Shown here in pieces: positions 11,444 to 21,691 of a DNA stretch of 64,000 bases. Position 1 is the stretch's first letter. The number at the start of each line of letters is the position of its first letter. The notes below the pieces were generated by a model that ran no database searches, was not told the origin of the DNA, and saw only the letters and a list, made by a program, of their open reading frames with translations. The DNA lies in contig JARKIP010000010.1 of the NCBI GenBank assembly GCA_029990175.1, forward strand, positions 41,410,001 to 41,474,000, read 5' to 3'. Both the position numbers and the translations under genes were made by a program. This stretch comes from Petunia secreta (Eukaryota > Streptophyta > Magnoliopsida > Solanales > Solanaceae).

Positions 11444-13041
11444 TTAAATAGAAACAAACATAAACATCCTATAATCCCAAAAATCTAAGTGTCGCCCCAA
11501 GTAGTAACAGAGAGGGTTGATGATGTTGCAAGCCATGGTGTAAATGCGCTCATGGACAGTTACAAGACTGGCACGAGCATCACGAGCAGTTTGAGAAAGA
11601 GTCAGACACAACATTGCAACATCAGCTTCAGCGGACTTGGTGTCATCCTTGATTTTCTCGAGATTGAATTGGGAGGACAAAATCAGGTCCTTCACGTCAC
11701 CAAGAGTTCCTTCAACAACAGATAGGAGAATAACCACTTTAGAGTCAACAACAATATGCTTACCAGTAGAGGGAACATGTGTAGAAGAAGCAGGGTTGGA
11801 CGAAGCAAGAGGAGGATCCAACTCACGCTTTTTGACCCAAGTATCCCCAAGGTGTACATAACCCATACTAGCAAAGGCACGAGCATTGTAATACTGAGTG
11901 ATGGAAACTTCAAGATGACCAAAAACAGGCACATGCAAATATTCTAGGATATGAGAGATGAGCATACCATAGGGGAGACAACCAGAAGTATTGCTATCAT
12001 CAGCACACTCAAGCATATAGATAAGGATCCACCAAGACAGATTTAACTTGATTTTGGAAACTAAATAATAGACAACGGAGGTGTCACGCTGAGACAAGGA
12101 ACTAAAAGAACTAGTACAAGGAAGTATGGTGGTGACAGTTATGTATGATAGGACACGAGTTTCAAAATTGAGGGAGTAAGGCCCTAATTGGCCATCAGGA
12201 AGAGAATGGGCTTGGATACCAGTTCTGCATGACTTTGCTTGTTCAAAGAAAACTTCAAAATCAGTAGTCCACGAATTTTTAAAAAATTAGAATAACCATA
12301 GAAATTAGCATACAGGATTTTCTTAAGAATTTTGCAGTTTAAGAAAATACGCTTTCCTAGAACAAGGGACTCTATAGCATCAGTACCACAAGGACGCAAA
12401 TTTGCATAGAACATACGAACGAAGTCAGGATAGAAAACAGGATGAATAAGAGAAAACAAATTGTTCCAACCTTGAAAATCAAAGAAGGGTTTGATATGAC
12501 AGCCAGTCGATTATTCCATGGCATCAAGATCAACAATGTGACCAGCAGCAATGCGGCGAGTTTGAAGTTCACCCAATTTTTCATGACCATTATCCAAGAA
12601 ATTTTGGTCATCATCAAGAGGAATGGTAGGGAAGACGGTTTTGGGCTTTTTGGGAGTAGGACCAGAAAAGGGTTTCTGTAGAGGTCGTTTTCCAGATTTC
12701 TTCGCAGATAAAGGAGAGATAAAAGAGGCAGATTCATCTTGATGAGAGACATGAAAAGATTCAGAGGAAGGGACATTAACGGGGGAAACAGAGCGAGTTT
12801 GTTTACGAATTCCGGAACTTTTGCTGGTGGACAGTTTTGTGTTTAGAGGATTTCGCCATGAGAGAGAGAGAGATGTGGAGTGGAGTAGGTGGTGGAGTGT
12901 TTTTGGAAGAAGAAGTGTGTGAAGTGAAAAGAGAAGGGTACTTGATGGTTTTATGGAGAAGCAGGAATGTGGCAGGCCATGACTGATGGGAAAAGAAAAG
13001 AGAGGGGCATCGGTTGAGAGAATCAAGGGGATATTATTCAC
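11444..13041 (-). pseudogene. Extra 3' ORF of copia B, 'putative plant transposon protein'-like
   Basis: Reading the minus strand from an ATG at 13041, the first 176 residues are Ser/Pro-rich with a basic patch KKSGKRPLQKPFSGPTPKKP. After a stop near 12511 the reading resumes in another frame at 12459 with HPVFYPDFVRMFYANLRP and LVLGKRIFLNCKILKKILY. A third open part, 12097-11444 (217 residues), begins YYLVSKIKLNLSWWILIYML and contains CLPYGMLISHILEYL. This order resembles the plant domain often annotated 'putative plant transposon protein', from memory of the family. At least one frameshift and one stop break it. It sits where Sireviruses carry an env-like ORF. The basic patch could suit nuclear entry or DNA binding; that is inference. 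Confidence 0.6.
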
Positions 13042-13189
13042 ACAGTTTAATTAATGCAGTGTCACGTTCACACAAGTGGATGCTGTCACATAAGGAAATA
13101 ATTTTTTATATTTTCACACAGGACAAGTAAAACATTATTATGCAGTTACCTTTGAGAAAATTACTTACTGAATCAAGGCTTTGAGAGAG

Positions 13190-15008
13190 ACAAATTAGGG
13201 ACTGATAGGATCTTCTATCACACCAAGTTTTTCACGTAGTTCACAAAATCTTTCTTCATGCAGAGGTTATCGGCTAATTGATTCTCAGTTGTAACAAGGA
13301 TATTTTGACATTACCACATAACACATGATCTCTAATGAAATGATGTTTAATTTCATTGTGTTTTTCCCTAGAATGATGCACAAGATTTTTAGAAAGACAT
13401 ATAGCACTAGAGTTATCACAGAAAATAGACATAGGTTTATCAATGATATCGTAGTCATTTAATTGATAGGACATCCATAGAAGTTGAGTACAACAGGGCC
13501 CAATAGCAATGTATTCAGCTTCAATAGTTGAGAGTGAAACTGATCCTTGTTTTTTGCTATGCCAAGAGATTAAGGATTTTCCGAGAAATTGATAAGTTCC
13601 ACTTGTACTTTTTCTATCATCTTTATCACCTGCAAAATCGGCATCTGAAAAACCTTAAAGATGAAAATTAATAGAGCGAGGATACCATAATCCGTACATA
13701 GTAGTACGAGATAAATATTGCATGATTCTTTTAACTGAGGTTAAGTGAGACACTTTGGGATCAGATTGAAACCTTGCGCATTTGCAAATACTAAACATGA
13801 TATCCGGTCGACTTGCAGTTAGGTATAGAAAGATTCAACCATACCTCGATATTTTGTTTGGTCGATACTCTTACCATTGGAATCTTTTTCAAGATTTGTT
13901 GATGTGCTCATCGGTGTTCCAATAGTCTATGAATTTTGCATACCATATTTTACAAGCAACTCTTTGGCATATTTAGACTGACTAATGAAAATTTTCTTGT
14001 CATATTGCTTAATTTTAAGACCAAAGAAGAAAGTAAGCTCATCCATAAGACTTATTCGAATTCCGTTTGCATAATTTCAACAAAGTCCTTGCATAGAGAT
14101 GTGTTAGTGCTCCCAAAAGTTATAGCATCAGCATAAATTTGAATGAGAATATAACCTGTTGAGGATCATTTATAGCATCAGCATAAATTTGAATGAGAAT
14201 ATTACCTGTTGAGGATCGTTTAATGAACAATGTAGTGTCGATTTTACCTCGACTAAAAACATGATTTAGGAGAAAATTACTAAGTCTTTCGTACCAAGCC
14301 CAAGGAGCTTGTTTTAAACCATAGAGAGCCTTAGTCAACTTAAAAGCATGAGATGGATGTTTAGAATTTTAAAATCCCGGAAGTTGCTTTACATATACTT
14401 TTTTTTATGAAACTATTTAAAGAAGCACTTTTAACATTCATTTGAAAGAGTATAAAACCTTTGAAAGATGCATATGCAAGAAGCATTATAATAGATTATA
14501 ACCTTGCCACTAGAGCAAATGTTTCATTGTAGTCAATGCCTTCTTGTTGTGAGTAGCCTTGAGTAACAAGTCGAGCCTTGTTTCTTACCACCTCTCCAGC
14601 TTTATTTAATTTATTTCGAAACACCCATTTTGTTCCTATGACAGAAGCATTAGAAGATTTAGGAACAATGGTCCATATCTGATTTTTCTCAAATTGTGCA
14701 AGTTCTTCCTCCATAGCTTTTTTTCCAATGTGGATCATTGAGAGCTTCTTCAACTTTTTTTGGTTCTAATTGAGAGATGAGAGCCATATTGGAGCTTTGT
14801 TTGTGAGATCCAATAGTTCTCATACCTTCTTGAGGATCACCAATAATGAACTTTTGAAGATAATTTCACTCACTCTTCCATTCATTTGGAATGACGACAA
14901 CTGGTTCTTCAATCGACTCACGTTTGTCATCTTCTGATTTTTCTTCTGAGTTTTCATTAGTCGACTAATTTTGGCTGCTTTTGTTTTGCTTCTGCCTTTC
15001 TGAGTCAA
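13190..15008 (-). pseudogene. pol: copia B reverse transcriptase and RNase H, degenerate
   Basis: Minus-strand blocks appear in order: the pre-RT segment FIIGDPQEGM near 14830, KAMEEELAQFEKNQIWTIVP and GTKWVFRNKLNKAGEVVRN at 14720-14580, LVTQGYSQQEGIDYNETFA at 14570-14515, then after a damaged stretch ALYGLKQAPWAWYERL at 14335-14285. The catalytic YVDD box is YADA and sits in a 50-bp tandem duplication at 14120-14219 that shifts the frame. RNase H follows with SDADFAGDKDDRKSTSGTY at 13655-13600, LSTIEAEYIA at 13530-13500 and CDNSSAICLSKN at 13415-13385. The enzyme cannot be functional in this copy. Confidence 0.9.
14120..14219 (-). repeat. 50-bp tandem duplication over the RT active site
   Basis: Copies start at 14120 and 14170 and differ by two or three bases. 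Each encodes ILIQIYADAI on the minus strand. Fifty bases is not a multiple of three, so reading through shifts frame. Confidence 0.9.
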
Positions 15009-16333
15009 GAACCTCAGTATCTATATTCTCATCTTTCTCAATGGAAGAGTTAATCTCAAAAAATACAACACACATAGATTCATCTACTGATAAGGTACGC
15101 TTATTATATACTCTATAAGAGCGACTTGAATTAGAATACCCAAGAAAAATACCTTCATCACTATAAGGATAAAAATTTTCAAGATTATCTTTTCCATTGT
15201 TATGAATAAAACACTTACAACCAAAAAGGTGAAAATAGCTAATATTTGGCCTCTTACCTTTTTTATAGTTCATATGGCACTTTCTTCAAGATGGGTCGAA
15301 TAAGACATCTATTTAAAAGTTGACAAGGTGTACTTACCTCCTTTGCCTAAAACTTGTTTGGAAGAGAATGATCGAGCAACATGGTTCTTGCCATGTCTTG
15401 AAGTATTCTATTCTTGCGTTCCACAACACCATTTTGTTGAGGAGTTCTTGGAGATGCGAAGTTGTGGGTTATACCTTGTTCATCGCAGAAGGATTCAAAA
15501 GTCTTATTTTCAAACTCTCCACCATAGTCACTTCGAATTGCTATGATGAAGTACCCTTTGAACTTTCTTATAGAATAATTAAAAGTTTTTTTGAGCTTCA
15601 TCCTTATGAGACAGAAAAATAACCCACGTGAAGCGAGAATAATCATCTACAATAACATAGGCATACCCTTTTCCTCTAATGCTGGCAGTTTTAGTTGGTC
15701 CAAAAAGATTTATATGCAATAATTGAAGTGGCATAGAAGTATTAATAATGTCCTTAATTTTGAATGAAGATCTGGTTTGCTTACCAATTGACATGCATCA
15801 CAAATATGATCTTTTGAAAATTTAGCTTTCGTCAGCCAAGAACCAATTCTCTTTTAGAAAGTTTTTGAAGTAGATGCATGCTAGCATGACATAGCTTTTT
15901 ATGCCATAGAAATGGATCGGATGTAATAGATAAAAGACATACATGATTTGACATAGCAGAGTTATGGTCTAATTTATTGATATTATTAATTCTAGAACCA
16001 GTGAGAATAACATTACCTGTAGTATCACAGATGATGGATTTAGAAGATTCAAATTTTACCTGATACCCAGCATCACATAGTTGACTGATCCTTAAAAGAT
16101 TGTATCTCAGTCCTTCGACCAGAAAAACTTCATTTATATCGCAAGTCATGCTAAAGGAAATTTTTCCTACTCCAATCAACTATTCCTTTTCCATTGTCAC
16201 CAAACTTAACTAATCCACCATCAATAGATATAACAAATTTAAACCAGTTCTTGTCACCTGTCATATGTCTGGAACACCCACTGTCAAGTATCCATTTTCC
16301 TTTGTAAGATCTGTTGAGGTGTTCCAACATCAA
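14965..16333 (-). pseudogene. pol: copia B protease and integrase, degenerate
   Basis: The protease starts GKWILDSGCSRHMTGDKNWF at about 16290-16230, with the catalytic Asp-Ser-Gly intact. A GAG-pre-integrase stretch follows with GLRYNLLRISQLCDAGYQV and LWHKKLCHASMHLL (16115-15855). The integrase core shows LLHINLFGPT near 15720, where the first catalytic Asp of HIDLFGP is Asn. The second Asp is in RSDYGGEFENKTF (about 15530) and the Glu in NGVVERKNR (about 15420), in a different frame from the first part, so a frameshift lies near 15590. The C-terminal part GCKCFIHNNGKDNLENF and DEGIFLGYS lies at 15215-15130. Confidence 0.9.
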
Positions 16334-16339
16334 AAGATT

Positions 16340-17904
16340 TTACTCATGCTTTGATACCCAAGCTGTCTTGGGTCCTTTTTGGTTAGCAACATAATTGTTT
16401 AAAGATATTTTAGGGGTCCATATCCATATTCCTTTGTTATGCCTCTTAAGTTTACAATTAAATCTTGTGTGCCCATAGTTACCACAGTAATAACATGTGA
16501 TGGGAGATCGAGTTTTATCAGAAGTAGTTTTAGTCGACTCACCGCTTGTGAGTCGCATGCTTCCAGGAATGGCTTCAATAGAGGTTGGGGATAAAGGAGT
16601 TGTGTTAGATCTAATAGAGCTTTGACTGGAGGATTTTCTAAGTCCATTTAATTTAAATTGCAGGTCCTGGACATCTTGTTGAAGAAAATTCCGTTCAATT
16701 TCACACACTTCAAGTTTTAGATCCCAATCTTCCTTTTCTTTCTTTAGTTTAGATAATTCTTGTAAAATAATTTTCATTTCATCTAAAGCAGAATCTAAGT
16801 CCTCTTCTAGAGTATTACAGTTATCACAGTGGTAGTTACTTACCTTGCTTGATTCTCCTTCAGCCATATAACACAGATTTGCTTCTTCCCCGTTTTCTGA
16901 TTCTTCCTCATCACTCCAAGAAGATAGAGATTTCTTCTTGTGATTGCTTCTTGGTTGCTTCTTTTTGGCCTCATTGCAGTTGACTGCAATGTGTCCATAC
17001 TTCCCACATTCATAGTAGTGTCCATCATTCTTGTCTTTGGTCGTTGCTAGGAGTGCTTCTACGGAAGTTAGATCTTGGCTTTCCTCTTTGTCTGTTATTC
17101 TTTAGAATATTGCTAAAGTTCTTTGACATGAGAGCCCATTCTTCCACAATCTCATCATTGTCACTTGGAGGTTCTGCATTGGTTGCACTAAAAGTGACTT
17201 CCTTTTTCTTCTTAGTAGTTGATGTATTTCTTTGAAGGTGAGTCTTTTCGAATGGAATGAGATGACCATGCAATTCATCATATGAGAGAGAGTTTAGATC
17301 TCCTCCTTCAATATTTATGACCTTAGGTTGCCAAATGACAAGGAGATTTCTTAAGATTTTTCTGATTGCTTCTCCACTAGTATATATCTTACCTAGAGAT
17401 TTGAGTTCACCAATAACTTTATTAAACTGGGCAAACATTTCCTCAATAGATTCACTTTCTTTCATTTGAAATAATTCATACTCATGAACAAGAAGATTGA
17501 TTTTGGTTTCTTTTACTTGTTCCCTCATAAGTGACAAGCATCTTATCCCACATCTCTTTAGCTGTTTCACAACTTGAGATCTTTTCATATTCTTCTCCAC
17601 TAATAGCATTGTAGAGTAGATTTTGAGCCTTTAAATTTAGTTGAATAATTTCTCTTTGCTCATCATTCTAGTCATCTATATCAAATGGAACATCTGATTT
17701 CTGACCTTTAGGTTTCTTTCCTTTATTAGGAGGTATTTCATAAGGACCTTTTGTAATCACTCGCCAAACTTTGAAGCCAATGGATTTGACGAATGTTTCT
17801 TTTCGTACTTTCCAGTGACTAAAGTGTTGGCCATTGAAATACGGGGGTCGTGCAATAAAAGTTCCCTCTTGAAGCAAGGCTCCAGTAATAATATGTCCAG
17901 ACAT
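16340..17904 (-). pseudogene. gag: copia B gag, degenerate, with two zinc knuckles and coiled coil
   Basis: From ATG at 17904 the minus strand reads a UBN2-type gag: FNGQHFSHWKVRKETF near 17840, a stop at 17668-17670, then the capsid part 17609-17025 (194 residues, ISSCETAKEMWDKML type at its start, then EYELFQMKESESIEEMFAQF). A one-base frameshift near 17030 leads to a first knuckle YECGKYGHIAVNC whose first Cys has become Tyr. An acidic stretch and a coiled coil (SALDEMKIILQELSKLKKEK, about 16790-16735) follow, then an intact knuckle CYYCGNYGHTRFNC near 16490-16450, CX2CX4HX4C. Gag would package element RNA; this copy is broken. Confidence 0.9.
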
Positions 17905-17953
17905 GATCTTTTTTCACTTGCTATAAGGCAACAAATAAGATTCTGTGACACCT

Positions 17954-17965
17954 GCTCTAATACCA
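17954..17965 (-). promoter_or_regulatory. Primer binding site of copia B
   Basis: Minus-strand TGGTATTAGAGC, two bases after the 5' LTR end, matches the initiator Met tRNA type site TGGTATCAGAGC with one mismatch. Confidence 0.85.
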
Positions 17966-17967
17966 AT

Positions 17968-18922
17968 TGAAAGCATAAGAAGAGGGGTGGGGGGGGGGGA
18001 GGGGGTGAATTATAATTTTTAATCGATTTAACCAGTTTCAGTTGTCTACTTAGTCGACTAATTCTAACCCAGAGTAATAGAAAAGTAAAGTGCAGTAAAG
18101 TAAAGAAGACACTCAAAATTTTTATACTGGTGCAGAACCAATTTGGTTCCTAATCCAGTCCCCTTGTGTCACAAGGGATAATCTCTTTGGCTCTTTGTGT
18201 TTCTTCGTAGTACAGCTTGTGTGGTTTTTCCTTCGCTCACCACTAACGATATTATTTTGTGGTTTTGAAACTCACTCACCACTAATGTATTCTAGTTGAT
18301 TTTACAAACGTTACCCAACACACCGACACAAACCTTACTTTTACTCTTGACTCTCTTTTTTTTTCTTGTATAATAGTAGAGTCTCAAGAATATAATATTT
18401 TCAAGAATTGTAAAAGAAAGTTTGCTAGAAAATACAAGGTTGCGTAAGAACTCTAAGAGAATGCTGCCTTGAATATATAGCCTCAAGTCTTCAATATGAA
18501 CGAATATCCTAGTCAGTGTATATCGTGATTCTCGATCTTGATTTCCTTTTATGAAGAGATATGGTGACCCACGAGTGTTGATCCTCACAAAGGATTTTGA
18601 TTTATTCCTTTGTGAGAATAAGTAAGGGCCATTTAAGGATCCATATTCTCTCCACCTTAGACTTGATGTCTTGTGCTGATTTGATTCTTAAAATCTTCAA
18701 TTCTACGTTAGTAGTCAACTTTCCATTCGTTGGAGATCCTTGATTGAAGCGCATTTAAACTTCTTTCCTTGCATGTCTTTCCACAGGATCTTTCTTTTTA
18801 GATTTCTTGTTTCCATTCAATTCTGAATATTTGTATATCCTACAAGAAAATATTACGATTTGCTTAGTTATCTATTACAGGAATTTAATATTTTACTGTT
18901 ATAATCAAAATAGGATTCAACA
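17968..18922 (-). repeat. 5' LTR of copia B
   Basis: It runs TGTTGAATC...GCTTTCA on the minus strand, next to the primer site on the inside and to CTTGG on the outside. It contains one perfect TTAGTCGACTAA at 18050-18061. Confidence 0.93.
18471..18480 (-). promoter_or_regulatory. TATA box in 5' LTR of copia B
   Basis: Minus-strand CTATATATTC, about 440 bases into the LTR, conserved in the 3' LTR copy. It is the likely U3 promoter. Confidence 0.5.
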
Positions 18923-18927
18923 CTTGG

Positions 18928-20293
18928 ATGACATTATTTCTATTAGGGAAGCTACACTTCAAAGAAATAATTGTTATTTAGATGACATGAGTTCAAAAGC
19001 TCTCATGATTCCACTAATTGTAGGTTGGCCAAATTACTGATTGCTTGCTCCTGTGCTCTTCTATTCAAGTATTTAGGATCATGAGTGATGGATTTCACTT
19101 TTTAACCTCTGGACCTAAGAGTATTCAGGTCAATCCTTCTTGATCTTTTTCTTCTTTTACATGCACAACCACTTATGGGCTTTATGAAAGATTTGTTGGT
19201 TGAAGTATGAGACTCTACTTATCAACATAAGAACTACAACAAAATGATCCAACTGATGTCCATTGTATATGTTCAGCCATACTCATACCAGGTTAGCTTA
19301 TTGCATGACTGGTGGTTTTCCTCTACAAGATCAATCTCATATTCTAGCAACTTATATTCTTGTTTAGCGAACTACCTTGATTTTGAGAGGTTTAGTGAAT
19401 TATATAAATTATAAATTTTGTAGATATGTCAGGCTTTGAATTATGAAGCTCCTTTGGAGGCTAGTGACTTCTTGGTAAGCACGCAATTTTTCTCTAGAGC
19501 TGTTGACTTAGATTAGATATGTAAAGCTCTTCCACTTGCACGGAAAAATTTCTCAAAAAATCTAACTGATCCATAATCTGTGGTTAAGTTGTCTTTTATG
19601 TCCTTGATAGTTTGATACAATTTGCTTTTTTTCTTTTCACTCTTTCTCGCCTATCTGTCCTAGCTATTTGTGGTTTAAAATATGAATTGTACTTAAACTT
19701 TGGGCCGGATAGTTAATTAACTAATCGTGGGCGTGAAAGTTGATAGTGATGCTTTCATTGCATGAGATGGTAAAATCTATTTTGTTTTGGTTAGGAAATT
19801 GATTTGTACTTATGTATAACTATTGTTTGTATTCATGCAGCCGATTTAACATTGGGGATTGAGTTTTTGAAGTGCGAGCTCTCACTTAAAGATTTTGTGC
19901 CTTTATCAGGTGAATTGCTAAATCACATTTAGACTTGAATTCGTGAACACAAAAATTATTTAACTGATCTTTATAGCTGATCAATATAATTGCTTTAAAA
20001 GAGAATTTTTTATTCGTTTCTACAGCTTTGAAGGCTTGAGATCTTTGCAATGCAAGATGCAAGTTTTGCATATTCCTTACGAGTTGACAAATTCGTTATT
20101 GTTCAGCTAGGAGTTAGGCAATTCATCATATTTATTTGCTAAAGAGTTGTATAAACACTATTGTGTATCTTGGTTGCACTAATGGGATGTCAATATAATT
20201 TTGATTATCATTTGTAAATTTTGTATATGAATGCAGGATATTACTAATAATTTTGTTTAGATGCACTCAAATATATAAGTTGGAAATTGTGTA
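18928..20293 (+). other. Older DNA with exon-like islands, right part of split segment
   Basis: Directly after the copia B target duplication an open stretch runs to TGA at 19038-19040; joined across the insertion it starts at ATG 10041 and has 40 codons, including IREATLQRNNCYLDDMSSKA. Further islands are about 19222-19291 (ending PYSYQ before a GTTAGC donor), 19424-19474 (between TTTGTAG and GTAAGC; ICQALNYEAPLEASDFL) and 19841-19909 (between TGCAG and GTGAAT; LGIEFLKCELSLKDFVPLS). The phases of the last two do not match if spliced directly, so an exon is missing or the gene is dead. I do not recognise the protein. Confidence 0.4.
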
Positions 20294-20568
20294 CTCCCTC
20301 CGTCCCAATTTATGTGGCACCATTTCCTTTTTTGTTTGTCCCAAAATAAGTGACACCTTTCCTTATTTGGCATCTATTTAATGCAACATCTCTATTTTAC
20401 CCTTGTTGGACCCTACATACTTTTAAACCTACCAAGAACTTTTTTATTACTCAAATCTTCTCTCTCTTACTTTTTCAAGGGTAAAATTGATATTTAACAA
20501 GGTCAACCTCTATTTTCTTAAACTCCGTGCCCGGTCAAATGGTGCCACATAAATTGGGACGGAGGGAG
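20294..20568. mobile_element. Stowaway-type MITE
   Basis: A 275-bp element starts CTCCCTCCGTCCCAATTTAT and ends with its exact inverse. The terminal inverted repeats match perfectly for 32 bases, to ...GGCACCATTT. TA flanks both ends (20292-20293 and 20569-20570), the usual Tc1/mariner-type target duplication. It has no coding capacity and would depend on a mariner transposase elsewhere. The perfect ends suggest a fairly young copy. Confidence 0.95.
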
Positions 20569-20599
20569 TAATATTTTAAATAATATGAATAGAAGGAGC

Positions 20600-20974
20600 A
20601 TGTAGTAATTTAGGGACAAGAATGTATAGTCCAAAACCACATTTCAGGACCAAATTTATAATTGAAAATTGAATATTGATCCTTAAGGACCAACATTTTT
20701 CTCGCCCTTAAACACTTTTAAGGACCAGTTTTTCGATTTAGCCCCATTGTGATTCATATTTAAGGACCAAAAATATTGTCACTAAAAGTGTTTAGGGACC
20801 AGAATTTCTGTGGTCGTTCAAAACTTTTTGGACCAGGTATAAAAACTCATCACTATTGACCTATAACCACGGAGCCTCTAAAGATGAAATGTTGTCTTTA
20901 TTTCACTATCAAGGATGAGATTTATAAATTTAGGGCCAATTTTACCGTCCTTAATGGCTTTTTTTCTTGTAGTA
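20600..20974. mobile_element. CACTA-like terminal fragment with subterminal repeats
   Basis: The right edge read on the minus strand is TACTACAAGAAAAAAAGCC, one base from the CACTACAAGAAAA end common in plant CACTA elements. Inside it lie seven copies of a TTAAGGACCA/TTAGGGACCAG motif between about 20610 and 20840, like the subterminal repeats bound by CACTA transposases. No opposite end or transposase was found, so this is a truncated or solo end. Confidence 0.45.
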
Positions 20975-21686
20975 ATCTCAGGTAGGAATGAGATGATAGA
21001 ATTTAGTATTCATACAAACAGCTAGTCACAAGTCCGAGTTTGTCAATTTGGACTTTCTGAGCATACAATAGTTTTACAATCCAAGTACTCAAAGAGGGGT
21101 TTTATCTCAAAGAAGTGGAAATATACAAACTACACACTATCAGAGACAAAGTGCTCTGATTTAATACTCACACCACACGCCTCATAACAAGAATCAAATA
21201 CAAATAGACTAATGCTCTACAATTTTCTCCTTCAACCACTTCAAAACAGGTTTTGTTACTCGATCCAAAGATGCTGGGGCAAATCAAAAAGAGGAAAAGA
21301 AAAATGAGAAGCTAAGAGTTTTGTGACGTATTAAAACGGCGGTGATGAATTCAACGCCAACATCATCATCAAAGATGATAAAAATAGTGAGTTAGTGAGA
21401 GAAAGAGGAGAAGTGGAAGATGAGTTTAATAGAGTAAGAAAGTGTGAAAGAAGAGATTGTTAGATAATTGTGAAAAAGTGCTTAAACGGTAGAAGCGTGG
21501 GAATATTTTGAAAGTGCTAAAATATTTAAGACAAAAAAAAAAGTGTCTAACAAATCAAGACCATGCACAAAAGTGCTCAATTCACACAAAAAATGGTGAA
21601 AAAAAAAATCTACGTCGATTTACAAAAATAGGACGCTTTCTGGTGTTCCATCAGACATTTAACCCATATAAGGAAAATCTTATTAA
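20975..21686. other. Unassigned AT-rich DNA
   Basis: No recognisable protein, RNA gene or repeat end is seen. Short A runs occur near 21530-21610. Element C is inserted at its right end; the same sequence resumes at 30598. Confidence 0.5.
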
Positions 21687-21691
21687 ACTGA
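21687..21691. repeat. Target-site duplication ACTGA of gypsy C
   Basis: ACTGA precedes the element at 21687-21691 and follows it at 30593-30597. Confidence 0.92.

Larger units (their letters stand above)
10051..18922 (-). mobile_element. Complete Ty1/copia LTR retrotransposon B
   Basis: Two LTRs of about 953 and 955 bp flank a minus-strand interior with primer site, gag, protease, integrase, RT, RNase H, an extra ORF and a polypurine tract. The 5-bp CTTGG duplication is perfect. The LTRs differ by visible substitutions and small indels, a several-percent divergence, so the insertion is not recent. Coding regions hold stops and frameshifts and two active-site changes. The extra ORF after RNase H and a second internal polypurine-like tract parallel copia A, but sequence and dispersed motif are different, so A and B are separate families. 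Confidence 0.95.
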
